Position numbers and translations under genes: made by a program. A DNA stretch of 64,000 nt. Origin: Chryseobacterium taklimakanense (GTDB taxonomy: Bacteria > Bacteroidota > Bacteroidia > Flavobacteriales > Weeksellaceae). The notes below the pieces were generated by a model. That model was given only the letters and a program-made list of their open reading frames with translations, had not been told where the DNA came from and made no database searches. The stretch lies in assembly GCF_900187185.1 (NCBI RefSeq), contig NZ_LT906465.1, positions 992,001 through 1,056,000 of the forward strand, written 5' to 3'. Positions 24,321 to 32,562 of this stretch are shown in pieces. Position 1 is the first letter of the stretch, and each line of letters begins with the position of its first letter.

Positions 24321-26840
24321 ATGAATCTAAGAAAAGTAAGTATTGCCGCGTTATTTTTAACCGCATCATTTACAACAGTTTACGCACAACAGGACACTGT
24401 GAAAACCGAGAAAAAACTGGAAGGCGTAACCATTAAAGGAACTACCAAAAAAGGCGCTGAGAGTAACCTGATAAACATGCAGAAGAAATCAGTCGAAGTA
24501 GTAGAAACCGTAGGTACAGAACAATTATCCAAGCAAGGTATCGGTGATGTAGCTACAGCGGTAACTAAAGCGACCGGTACTGTAAAACAGGAAGGTTCCG
24601 GAACTATTTCAGTAAGAGGCCTTTTAGACAGGTACAACACAACTACACTGAACAACCTGCCGATTCCATCAGAGAATCCAGAGAACAAAAACATCGATCT
24701 TTCCATCCTTAAAACGGATATGATCGAATATATAGCAATCGAGAAGGTGTTTGCACCTAGGCTTTTAGGAGATTTCGGCGGTGCAAACATCAACGTGCTA
24801 TCTAAAGAATACAGAGGGAAACCTTATGCAAAAATCGGCATCGAAAGTTCTGTCAATACGCAGGCGTTTGATGCTGATCCTTTTTATTTACAGTCTGGAC
24901 CAAATTTCTGGGGATTTAAAACTTCTAAAACTCCTGGCAACTCAAGAAATGTATATCCTGTAAATACTTCCTGGAACTTTAAGGATACTTTTGCTGGTTC
25001 AAACTTTACGCCAATAAATTCAGGCTTCAGCCTGGAAGGAGGAAAGAACTTCAAACTGGGTGAAACTACATTAAGCGCATTTTTCTACGGTGGCTGGAAT
25101 AACGATTATTTCTACGCTCACGGTAAAGAAGCTAACTACAACAGCACAGGTAACCGACTTAATGATTATAATGTAGATAAATACAACTACGGAACCAATA
25201 CTACCGGTGTTGTGAACTTATTTTACAGGCTAAATGCCAACAACAGACTTAAGTTGATCTCCAACTATATCCACTCGACTACTCAGGAAACAAGAATTTT
25301 CCAGGGCTATAACTACGACTGGGCTACTTTGGACAACGCTTATATCCGTAGAGCAGAATATAAAGTAACAGACTTATTCGTAAACCAATTGGGTGGTGAG
25401 CACAAGCTGAGCGACAAGCTAGACCTTGACTGGATCGTAGGATACAACATGCTTGACAGCAAAAGGCCAGACCGTATTTCCAACACTCTAATCCGTCAGC
25501 CAAACGGAATCTACAGAGTGAGACGTGATGGTGGATCTTCAAACAGATATTTTGATAATCTGAATGATGATGAGCTTTCAGGAAACATCTCTGCAAACTA
25601 TAAAATCACTGATAATTTTAAATTAAACCTTGGTTATCAGGGAAGATTTAAAGATAGAAAATTTGACGCGAGACAGTTTGACTTCCGTTACAGCCCGGCT
25701 TATTCAGGCCTTGGCGAAGTAGTAGATCCGAACAATATTGATCAGGTTTTCAACCAGCAGAGATTTGATGCAGGTTATTTCACAATCGAATCCAACAAGC
25801 AAAATCCTGACAACTATTTCGAAATTGCACCGATTATCTTCAACGGAAAACAATATGTAAATTCCGGTTTTGCAAACCTTGATTATGTTTGGGATAAATT
25901 GACAGCGCAAATTGGTGTACGTTTCGACAACATCAATCAGGATATGAACTGGGATACAAACTACACTTTACCTGACGGTTCTAAGTCCAGAAAATTTGAT
26001 TATCAAAAATTCCTTCCGGCATTAAACCTGAAATATAGCCTTACAGATAACCAAAACTTAAGACTTTCGGCTTCCAGAACGTACACTCTTCCGCAAATGA
26101 AGGAGCTGGCGCCTTATATGTACAACGAGGTAAGCGAAACTACTGTTGGTAACCCGGATGTAAAACCTTCTGACAACAATAACCTGGACCTGAAATGGGA
26201 ATATTTCCCTGGCAAAGGCGAACTTTTCTCCTTAACTGGTTACGGAAAATATATTCAGAATCCAATTTCTAAAGCTTTAGTAGGTGAAGGGCTTTATTCA
26301 TACTTAAACGTTGGTGACTGGGCTTATGTTTGGGGACTTGAAGCTGAAGTAAGAAAAGACCTTTATAAGACTGACAATGGCAAGTTTTACACCTTCTTGA
26401 ATGCTTCTTACTTAAATTCACAAAGTGAGCTCGATACAGAGAAAATCAAAAAAGAATCAACTTTCTATGTAGCATTTGATCAAGGCGTTACAAAAGATAA
26501 ACTGGAAGGAGCAGCAGATTTTATAGGAAATGCAAACCTTGGATACAGCTATACCTCGCCGAACAAAACTATTATGGATTTTGTAGCATCGTATTCATAT
26601 ATAGGCCAATATGTTTATGCCTTGAGTACTATGGAAATTGGAAATGTCGTTCAGAAGCCGATCAACCTCTTCGATGCAACTTTCAAGGTAGCTTTTCCAA
26701 ACAAGATAGAACTTAGCCTCAAAGGTAAAAACCTGATTAACCCAAGCGTCAAAAGAATTCAGGAAACCGGCCAGGAATCTGTGACTTATGATTACAAAAG
26801 AGGCCGCGAATTTGGGGTAAGCTTAGGTTACACATTTTAA
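24321..26840 (+). CDS. TonB-dependent outer-membrane receptor
   Basis: An 839-residue receptor. The ATG at 24321 is chosen because it starts a clean signal peptide (MNLRKVSIAALFLTASF ending VYAQ); an in-frame ATG 15 codons upstream would bury it. A TonB-box-like LEGVTIKG lies after the signal, then the plug (SVRGLLDRYNTTTLNNLPIP) and a beta-barrel ending in an aromatic residue (GVSLGYTF). There is no SusD partner; instead a surface lipoprotein gene follows by 48 bases. Next to PhoBR-like regulators it may import phosphate esters or another phosphorus source; that substrate is inference. Confidence 0.9.
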   Translation: MNLRKVSIAALFLTASFTTVYAQQDTVKTEKKLEGVTIKGTTKKGAESNLINMQKKSVEVVETVGTEQLSKQGIGDVATAVTKATGTVKQEGSGTISVRGLLDRYNTTTLNNLPIPSENPENKNIDLSILKTDMIEYIAIEKVFAPRLLGDFGGANINVLSKEYRGKPYAKIGIESSVNTQAFDADPFYLQSGPNFWGFKTSKTPGNSRNVYPVNTSWNFKDTFAGSNFTPINSGFSLEGGKNFKLGETTLSAFFYGGWNNDYFYAHGKEANYNSTGNRLNDYNVDKYNYGTNTTGVVNLFYRLNANNRLKLISNYIHSTTQETRIFQGYNYDWATLDNAYIRRAEYKVTDLFVNQLGGEHKLSDKLDLDWIVGYNMLDSKRPDRISNTLIRQPNGIYRVRRDGGSSNRYFDNLNDDELSGNISANYKITDNFKLNLGYQGRFKDRKFDARQFDFRYSPAYSGLGEVVDPNNIDQVFNQQRFDAGYFTIESNKQNPDNYFEIAPIIFNGKQYVNSGFANLDYVWDKLTAQIGVRFDNINQDMNWDTNYTLPDGSKSRKFDYQKFLPALNLKYSLTDNQNLRLSASRTYTLPQMKELAPYMYNEVSETTVGNPDVKPSDNNNLDLKWEYFPGKGELFSLTGYGKYIQNPISKALVGEGLYSYLNVGDWAYVWGLEAEVRKDLYKTDNGKFYTFLNASYLNSQSELDTEKIKKESTFYVAFDQGVTKDKLEGAADFIGNANLGYSYTSPNKTIMDFVASYSYIGQYVYALSTMEIGNVVQKPINLFDATFKVAFPNKIELSLKGKNLINPSVKRIQETGQESVTYDYKRGREFGVSLGYTF

Positions 26841-26888
26841 TAAAAAAGGAAAGAAAAATAAATATTAACAAATTTAAATTTAAAGTAA

Positions 26889-28040
26889 ATGAAAAAGTTT
26901 TTTGCCAGTGCAGCTATGCTTTGCACGCTAGGCCTTACAACAGTTGCTCTTAACTCTTGTGACAATGGTGACGATCCGGTAACACCAGTAGATCCAAGCA
27001 CAGTAAAAGTTGACCCAAATAACTTTGCTATCAACCTTAAATCTGGTGATGTTCTTGAACTAAACGCTGGTACTACTTATTATATGAAAGGTGCTGTTAT
27101 CGTAGGAGACGGTGCTAAACTTACAATCCCAGCTGGTACTAAAATCGTTTGTTCAGGTGGTACAAACACTTACCTTGCGGTAGCTCAGGGTGGACAGATT
27201 TTCGCTAACGGTACTTCTACAAGCCCTATCGTTTTCGAATCACCAACAAAACAAAAAGGTGACTGGGGTGGTATCGTAATTTGCGGTAGAGCTTCTATCA
27301 ACACAGGTGCGACCGGAAGATCAGAAGTTGCGGATCTACCGTACGGTGGTACTAACGATGCTGATAACTCAGGTGTTCTTAAATATGTAGTAATCAACAA
27401 CTCAGGAGCTCGTTTTTCTGATACTAAAGAATACAACGGTATTTCTTTCTTCGGTGTTGGTAACGGTACTACAGTTGAAGGTATCGCAGCTATCAACGGT
27501 GCTGATGACGGTATCGAATTCTTCGGTGGAACTGTGAACGTGAAAAACATGGTAAGCTACAACAACGATGACGATGCATTCGACTGGACCGACGGATGGA
27601 GAGGTACTGCAGAAAACGTTTACGGTAAGAGAATCGCTGCAAACGTGGGTAACATGGGTATCGAAGCTGATAACCAAAAATCTAACAACGATGCAAACCC
27701 AAGATCTAACCCAACCTTGAAAAACATCACCCTTATCGGTTACACAACTACTGATAACGAAGGTGACGGTACAAACGTATTCAGGGTAGGTACTTATGCA
27801 ACTATCGACAACATGGTAGTTTCTGGATGGAAAACTGGTCTTACTTTCAAAGATGCTTCTACAATCGCTTATTTCAACCAGGCAGGTAAAATCAAAAACG
27901 TAAAATTTGATAACGTAGGTGCCAAAGTTGCAGGTATCGACGCTGCTCTTGTTGCAGGTATGGAAAATTCAAACGCTACTGGCGCAGGTGACGGTGTAAA
28001 CCTTCCATCTTGGGCTAAAGGATGGTCAGGAATTAACTAA
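26889..28040 (+). CDS. Abundant-looking beta-helix-type surface lipoprotein
   Basis: A 383-residue lipoprotein (Cys24 in ALNSC, followed by an Asp-rich linker DNGDDPVTP). The body has short repeating beta strands and turns rich in Gly, Asn and Asp (for example NAGTTYYMKGAVIVGDGA, GDWGGIVICG, GADDGIEFFGG), typical of a right-handed parallel beta-helix. Codon choice is strikingly uniform (GGT, GCT, GTT, AAC), suggesting very high expression. It lies 48 bases after the TonB receptor and likely works with it at the outer membrane, as a SusD-like lid would. The family is frequently mis-named in databases; the ligand is unknown. Confidence 0.75.
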   Translation: MKKFFASAAMLCTLGLTTVALNSCDNGDDPVTPVDPSTVKVDPNNFAINLKSGDVLELNAGTTYYMKGAVIVGDGAKLTIPAGTKIVCSGGTNTYLAVAQGGQIFANGTSTSPIVFESPTKQKGDWGGIVICGRASINTGATGRSEVADLPYGGTNDADNSGVLKYVVINNSGARFSDTKEYNGISFFGVGNGTTVEGIAAINGADDGIEFFGGTVNVKNMVSYNNDDDAFDWTDGWRGTAENVYGKRIAANVGNMGIEADNQKSNNDANPRSNPTLKNITLIGYTTTDNEGDGTNVFRVGTYATIDNMVVSGWKTGLTFKDASTIAYFNQAGKIKNVKFDNVGAKVAGIDAALVAGMENSNATGAGDGVNLPSWAKGWSGIN

Positions 28041-28060
28041 TTACTAAATTCATATCAGGC

Positions 28061-28090
28061 AAAGGCTACCGATTTTTCGGTGGCTTTTGT
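28061..28090 (+). terminator. Terminator after receptor/lipoprotein operon
   Basis: A 12-bp stem (28061-28072 with 28077-28088, two wobbles) with a TTTT loop, CTACCGA pairing with TCGGTGG, ends in TTTT. It closes the operon. Confidence 0.7.
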
Positions 28091-28345
28091 TATTTAAAGC
28101 CGTTTTGTAATATTTAATTTAACATCGAATGAAGTATTTCAGTATAAATTCTTCAGCTATAAAATAATTCATATCGCCCTTTAACACGCAATTTTTAGAA
28201 TTTTCATAGTATGTATTTTTCATAATTCCAAATTTCTAATATTAAATTAATATTAAATATTTGTGAATTTAGTTTTAATTTGTTTAATTTGTATTAGCAA
28301 GTAAGCAACTAAAACGATTTTTTAACATTTTTAAATAAATACATC

Positions 28346-28738
28346 ATGAAAAAGAAATTAATCTACATACTTGGAACATTAGGAATTTTAGCAGTTTCAG
28401 GAGCAGTAACCACAGCGAAAGCGCAAACTTCAAACGTATTACAGGAAGTAAAACTTAATCCGAACGACGGATTCAATGATCTTAGAAAACTTGTAATTCA
28501 GAATTTTGATTTTACCAATCCAGACTTATCAGAAGGTGAAATCGACAGCCTGGTAAAATTCGACATTGCACAAAATGGCAAAATAAGCAACGTTAACGTT
28601 AACGGTGAATGCAAATATGTGAGCAAAGAACTGGAAAATGTTTTGACCAGTTTACAGTACAAATTCAATCCTGCCGATAACAGAACGATGGCAGCAAACA
28701 CTTACAGCTTTCCGGTGAAAGTAATCATCGATAAATAG
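28346..28738 (+). CDS. Secreted TonB C-terminal-like protein
   Basis: A 130-residue exported protein with a signal peptide cleaved after about residue 26 (TTAKAQ). Residues 65-130 resemble a TonB C-terminal domain: FDIAQNGKISNVNVNGEC, a helix with paired hydrophobics, then a final strand YSFPVKVII. It lacks the usual membrane anchor and proline linker, so it is not a conventional TonB. Its place after a TonB receptor and surface lipoprotein suggests a periplasmic accessory of that system, though it has its own 300-base upstream region and a terminator separates it from them. Confidence 0.65.
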   Translation: MKKKLIYILGTLGILAVSGAVTTAKAQTSNVLQEVKLNPNDGFNDLRKLVIQNFDFTNPDLSEGEIDSLVKFDIAQNGKISNVNVNGECKYVSKELENVLTSLQYKFNPADNRTMAANTYSFPVKVIIDK

Positions 28739-28753
28739 ATTAACAAAAAGCAG

Positions 28754-28788
28754 AAAAAAACACCGGAGAAATTTCGGTGTTTTTTTTT
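28754..28788. terminator. Bidirectional terminator
   Basis: CACCG (28761-28765) with flanking A-run pairs with CGGTG (28775-28779) and the following T-run. It serves the TonB-C-like gene and the convergent barstar gene. Confidence 0.75.
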
Positions 28789-29074
28789 ATTCCTCATCCT
28801 CGTACTGTTCGAGGTAATAGGCAAATGTAAACTCATCCAGCTCATCATCGGCATCCTCCAGCGTTGTAAGGAGATCTTCAAAAGTTTCCAGCTGATCTAC
28901 GCTCATATTTACAAATTCGAGGTGCAGCGGCAATTCCACATGGCCGGTAATGCTGTCGTAAAGCGCATCCAGGTTATCGCCAAAATACTCCGGCAAATCG
29001 ACCTTTGATTTAAGTTGAGCATAGAAATCTTCGTAGTCCCCTATTTCAGTAAAATCGATGTATATTTCTTTCAT
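28787..29074 (-). CDS. Barstar-family ribonuclease inhibitor
   Basis: A 95-residue barstar homologue of normal length. The binding helix region is visible in LPEYFGDNLDALYDSITGHV (the classic Tyr-Gly-x-Asn-Leu-Asp-Ala-x-x-Asp segment, whose Tyr and Asp plug the barnase active site; here Tyr is followed by Phe-Gly). It is encoded 88 bases downstream of an intact barnase and should neutralise it in the cytoplasm. The C-terminus is strongly acidic (EDADDELDEFTFAYYLEQYE). A decayed second copy of this gene lies at ~50.0 kb. Confidence 0.9.
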   Translation of the reverse strand: MKEIYIDFTEIGDYEDFYAQLKSKVDLPEYFGDNLDALYDSITGHVELPLHLEFVNMSVDQLETFEDLLTTLEDADDELDEFTFAYYLEQYEDEE

Positions 29075-29099
29075 AATTTAGCAGGTTTAAATAGATTAA

Positions 29100-29152
29100 T
29101 TTTGTTCAAATGGCTCAAAACGGAACTATATTTAAAACCTTTTTGAACAAAA
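29100..29152. repeat. Perfect 11-bp inverted repeat between barnase and barstar
   Basis: TTTTGTTCAAA (29100-29110) and TTTGAACAAAA (29142-29152) are exact inverted arms separated by 31 bases in the intergenic gap. It may be an operator for independent barstar expression or an RNA stem in the bicistronic message; neither has direct support. Confidence 0.6.
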
Positions 29153-29162
29153 CTGAACGTTA

Positions 29163-29693
29163 TTACTGTTTATCAAATGATTTATAGTGATCGTGAGTCA
29201 GCCACACATCGCCTTTTTTGGTAAAGACAATCCGGTCAGCATTCCTCTTGCCACAGTTGTAATTAACGTCGGCTTCGTAATACTGTTCCCCCTTCGGCAA
29301 TGTTTTTTCGCGGTTGCTGAATTTATCACCACCTATTGCTCTTCCAGGCAGAACATCACAAAGATTTCCCTTTGAAGGAACCCAACCCTGGTTTCGCGCC
29401 TCCGTTTTGGTGATATAATAATCCGGAAGTCTGCCGTTTTTCTTTACATAATCAATCACTACTTCCTCATTTGTCAACCGATCTATTTCAGACGAATTTA
29501 CACCGGAATTTGCCGTTTTACTGCCTTGAAAATCTGTTGAAGTGTCATTTTTTTGAGATTCGGCCGGCGAAACATAAGCTGTTTCCGGCTGCTTCTTTTC
29601 AATTTTATAATTGACCAGAAAATACGTGATGAGCATTCCTGCGATTGCACCGGCGATAAAAAAGAGAAAAATCTTGGTTTTGTTTGGATTCAT
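29163..29693 (-). CDS. Barnase-type ribonuclease, membrane-anchored
   Basis: A 176-residue protein with an N-terminal transmembrane helix (8-28), a Ser/Thr-rich linker to about residue 68 and a barnase domain to the end. The catalytic set corresponding to barnase Glu73, Arg83, Arg87 and His102 is intact as E140 (YYEADVNY), R150, R154 (KRNADRIVF) and H169 (THDHYKSF), so it should cut RNA. The helix would hold or export it to the periplasm. Barstar follows on the same strand, giving a toxin-immunity pair. Whether it acts against competitors or in nucleic-acid scavenging is unknown. Confidence 0.9.
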   Translation of the reverse strand: MNPNKTKIFLFFIAGAIAGMLITYFLVNYKIEKKQPETAYVSPAESQKNDTSTDFQGSKTANSGVNSSEIDRLTNEEVVIDYVKKNGRLPDYYITKTEARNQGWVPSKGNLCDVLPGRAIGGDKFSNREKTLPKGEQYYEADVNYNCGKRNADRIVFTKKGDVWLTHDHYKSFDKQ

Positions 29694-29725
29694 AATTTTT
29701 GTTTCAGGTTCAACTCAGAATGGGT

Positions 29726-30514
29726 TCATCGCCACTCCTCCGGGATATCACAAATTGGAATCGGATTTATTTTATGCTGCGCCGCCCGGTTCATTCTCTG
29801 GAAAATTTTAAATACCTCCAGATCGCGCCCGCTGTAATCGGCTTCAGTCTTTGTACCCCATTCTTTCTGGATTTTTTCGAGCTCGGGATAAGTCGCGCCA
29901 ATTTGCTGCTCATCAGTCCTTTCCACGTCCCATAGGCCATCGGTCGGAATGGCATTTTTAATGGATTCCACCAAATCCAGGGCTCTCGCCAGTTCATAAA
30001 CCTCGGTTTTGTAAAGGTCAGCAATGGGTGAAACATCTACTCCACCGTCGCCGTATTTGGTGTAAAAACCAATTCCAAAATCCTCAACTTTATTTCCTGT
30101 ACCACAAACAAGGAGGCTATTGATCTGGCCGTAATAATAAAGCGTCAACATACGCAAACGACTTCTTGTATTGGCGAATGCGAGTTTTTCCGCTGGAAAC
30201 CGATCGTCTTTTACATCGAAAGTTTTGTAGAGTTCTTCAAAAGCGGGAGTTAAATTCACGCTCATCGCTTTTGCGTTTGGAAACCTTTTCGTGATGTCGT
30301 TCATGTGTTCCCACGCGCGGTTTACCTGTTCCTCTTTTTGGCGAATCGGCATCTCGAGCATCAGCAGGTCCAGGCCGGTCATGGCACAAAGCGTAGAAAC
30401 AACGCCACTGTCTACGCCACCGGAAACTCCGATGACATAACCTTTTACGCCGGCTTTATGAGCATAGTCTTTCAGCCAGTTTACGATATGATGGATTACT
30501 TTTTCAGTTTGCAT
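29726..30514 (-). CDS. nadE: NAD+ synthetase, ammonia-dependent type
   Basis: A 262-residue NadE that amidates nicotinic acid adenine dinucleotide, the last step of NAD biosynthesis. The P-loop-like ATP pyrophosphatase motif GVSGGVDSGVV (about residues 28-38) and the GTGNKVEDFGIGFYTKYGDG stretch that binds deamido-NAD are intact. There is no glutaminase domain, so free ammonia is the likely nitrogen donor. In flavobacteria nadE often lies divergent from gldB, as nearly here with one GNAT gene in between. The barnase gene starts 32 bases downstream of its stop. Confidence 0.95.
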   Translation of the reverse strand: MQTEKVIHHIVNWLKDYAHKAGVKGYVIGVSGGVDSGVVSTLCAMTGLDLLMLEMPIRQKEEQVNRAWEHMNDITKRFPNAKAMSVNLTPAFEELYKTFDVKDDRFPAEKLAFANTRSRLRMLTLYYYGQINSLLVCGTGNKVEDFGIGFYTKYGDGGVDVSPIADLYKTEVYELARALDLVESIKNAIPTDGLWDVERTDEQQIGATYPELEKIQKEWGTKTEADYSGRDLEVFKIFQRMNRAAQHKINPIPICDIPEEWR

Positions 30515-30541
30515 TTTATTTTTTCGTTTAAAGTTTAAAGT

Positions 30542-31084
30542 TCAAGGTGTCAGGTTGTTGAAATCTTCTTTATTTAAAACATACCAATAACAAAGTCCGT
30601 CGTGATCGAAAAATTCTTCAGTCTTGATAAATCCCAATTTCTCCAGAGTATGAATGGAGCTTTGGTTTTCAGAATGCGAAACTGCATAAACAAAAGGAAT
30701 TTTCATATTATTAAAACCATAGTCGAGCCACGCTTTCCCGGCCTCAGTCGCATATCCTTTCCCCCAGAATTCTGGTAGAAAACGATATCCGATTTCATAA
30801 ACGTTTTTATACCCATTAATTTCTTCAGTCAAAAACTTCAGGCCACTCCAACCAATTAAAAGCCCGGACTTCTTTTCAATTACTGCCCATCTGCCGATAC
30901 CGTTTTCTCGATATTGTGATCTTACTTTTTTAATTACTTCTTCTGACTGCTGATGGGCTGTAAATGGCGCTACACCAATATACTTCATTACATCAGCATT
31001 GCTATCCAGCAAAAACATCCTGCCTACATCTTCAGGCACAATTTCGCGCAACAGCAACCTCGGCGTTTCGATATATTTTTCCAT
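30542..31084 (-). CDS. RimJ/RimL-type GNAT acetyltransferase
   Basis: A 180-residue acetyl-CoA-dependent N-acetyltransferase. It opens with IETPRLLLREIVPEDVGRMF, typical of the RimJ/RimL subfamily, has the acetyl-CoA loop around RFLPEFWGKGYATEAGKA (residues ~100-118) and ends with a strand-helix SENQSSIHTLEKLGFIKTE. Substrate could be a ribosomal protein N-terminus, an amino acid or an antibiotic; the sequence does not decide. It lies 27 bases upstream of nadE on the same strand and may be co-transcribed with it. Confidence 0.85.
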   Translation of the reverse strand: MEKYIETPRLLLREIVPEDVGRMFLLDSNADVMKYIGVAPFTAHQQSEEVIKKVRSQYRENGIGRWAVIEKKSGLLIGWSGLKFLTEEINGYKNVYEIGYRFLPEFWGKGYATEAGKAWLDYGFNNMKIPFVYAVSHSENQSSIHTLEKLGFIKTEEFFDHDGLCYWYVLNKEDFNNLTP

Positions 31085-31092
31085 ATTTTTGC

Positions 31093-31100
31093 TACTTTTG
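31093..31100 (+). promoter_or_regulatory. -7 promoter element of gldB
   Basis: TACTTTTG matches TAnnTTTG exactly, 27 bases before the gldB start. No convincing -33 TTG at normal spacing. Confidence 0.5.
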
Positions 31101-31127
31101 TAAACCTTTTAGACAGATGTAAAAATA

Positions 31128-32108
31128 ATGAAGTTTTTTAGATATTACCTGATTTTTTTAATGGCTTTCCTTACCGTCAATTCATGCCAAAAAGAGCCTA
31201 AAGACCTTTGGAAAACTGAAATCGAAGGACAAAAGGAAAATATTACAATCACAGATATTTCAAAGGAATATTTTGATTCCAGTACATCTACCGAAGCGTT
31301 TAAGCAGAAATATCCGTGGTTTCAGGGAACGGTGAGCGATGCAGATTTTGATTTGAGAAGAAAAGATGCCGAAGAAATTAAAATCTACAAGGAAGCCATC
31401 TCCAAAATTGACCGGAACAAACTTAAAAATGAACTTTCTGAACTTTTTGCAAGGGTAAAACATTACTTCCCGCAATTTAATTCGCCAAAGGTTTATCTTT
31501 TTTCTTCGTCACTTCAAATGGCAAAGGACCCGATTTTCCTTCAGCCGTATGAGAATTTTCTCTTCATTGATGTAACAGGGTTTATGGGAGAAAACAATTC
31601 CCATTACGAAGGGATGGAACACTATTACCAAACCTCGATGAATCCGCAGAACATCGTTCCGAAAGTTTCGCAAATTATTGCTGAAAACTTGGTGCCAGCC
31701 GATGCCGAGCACAGAAAATTCATAGACATGCTGATTTATAACGGAAAAATCATGCTTCTGCAGGATGCTTTTCTGCCAAATTTTCCAGATTATTTAAAGA
31801 TCAATTACACACCAAAACAATATGAATGGGCAACGGCTAATGAAGCCAACGTGTGGAATTTTTTCGTGGAAAACAATCTTATTTTCAGTGACGAAGCCCG
31901 TTTGGAAGGGCGTTTTATAGCGCCGGCACCATTTTCAAAATTTTATACCGCAATAGATAATGAATCTTCGCCGCAGATTGGAATTTTTACAGGATGGCAA
32001 ATCTGCAGGAATTTTTTTGAAAAGAATCCGGACACCAGGATGGCGGACTTCCTGAATATGAATGCTTCGGAAATATTCAACCAGTCTGAATACAAACCTA
32101 AAAATTAA
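31128..32108 (+). CDS. gldB: Gliding motility lipoprotein GldB
   Basis: A 326-residue lipoprotein: hydrophobic signal followed by lipidated Cys20 in TVNSCQKE. GldB is needed for gliding and for the type IX secretion-dependent motility machinery of flavobacteria; its biochemical role is not known, and it contains a zincin-like region in family alignments. Conserved stretches here include KYPWFQGTVSDADFDLRR and the YEGMEHYYQTS segment. It is followed 50 bases later by gldC, the canonical order. Presence marks the organism as Flavobacteriia but does not prove it glides, since many Chryseobacterium carry the genes. Confidence 0.95.
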   Translation: MKFFRYYLIFLMAFLTVNSCQKEPKDLWKTEIEGQKENITITDISKEYFDSSTSTEAFKQKYPWFQGTVSDADFDLRRKDAEEIKIYKEAISKIDRNKLKNELSELFARVKHYFPQFNSPKVYLFSSSLQMAKDPIFLQPYENFLFIDVTGFMGENNSHYEGMEHYYQTSMNPQNIVPKVSQIIAENLVPADAEHRKFIDMLIYNGKIMLLQDAFLPNFPDYLKINYTPKQYEWATANEANVWNFFVENNLIFSDEARLEGRFIAPAPFSKFYTAIDNESSPQIGIFTGWQICRNFFEKNPDTRMADFLNMNASEIFNQSEYKPKN

Positions 32109-32158
32109 CAGCAATCCGTTCATAAAATGTAAGTTAGAACAGATTTTAAAAAAAGAAT

Positions 32159-32485
32159 ATGAGAAAAACCCAGATAACAATTGATGTAGAACTTGATGAT
32201 AACCACGTTCCGGAAAAAATGACATGGAATGCGCAGGATGGCGGCATTGAATCTCAGCCAACCAAAGCCACAATGATTTCCGTTTGGGATGATAAAACCA
32301 TGGAAGCCCTGCGCATCGACCTTTGGACGAAAGATATGCCGCTGGACCAGATGAAAATGTTCATCCACCAGATCCTTATTTCGCTGGGCAGCACCTATCA
32401 GAGAGCCTCCGGAGAAGAGGACGTGGCAGCGTGGATGGAGGAAATGGCGGAGGAATTTGCGGTGAAATCGGCTATTAAAATGTAA
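32159..32485 (+). CDS. gldC: Gliding motility protein GldC
   Basis: A 108-residue cytoplasmic-looking protein matching GldC along its full length (TQITIDVELDDNHVPEKMTW, then DLWTKDMPLDQMKMFIHQ, ending near WMEEMAEEFA). GldC improves but is not strictly essential for gliding in model flavobacteria; its mechanism is unknown. No signal peptide or transmembrane helix. It is co-directional with gldB and probably in the same transcript. Confidence 0.95.
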   Translation: MRKTQITIDVELDDNHVPEKMTWNAQDGGIESQPTKATMISVWDDKTMEALRIDLWTKDMPLDQMKMFIHQILISLGSTYQRASGEEDVAAWMEEMAEEFAVKSAIKM

Positions 32486-32562
32486 CAGTCTAAAAAATGC
32501 AGCAATGTAACAATCCGTAAAATTGATACATTGGTACACTGGTAAATTTTTAAATAAATACA

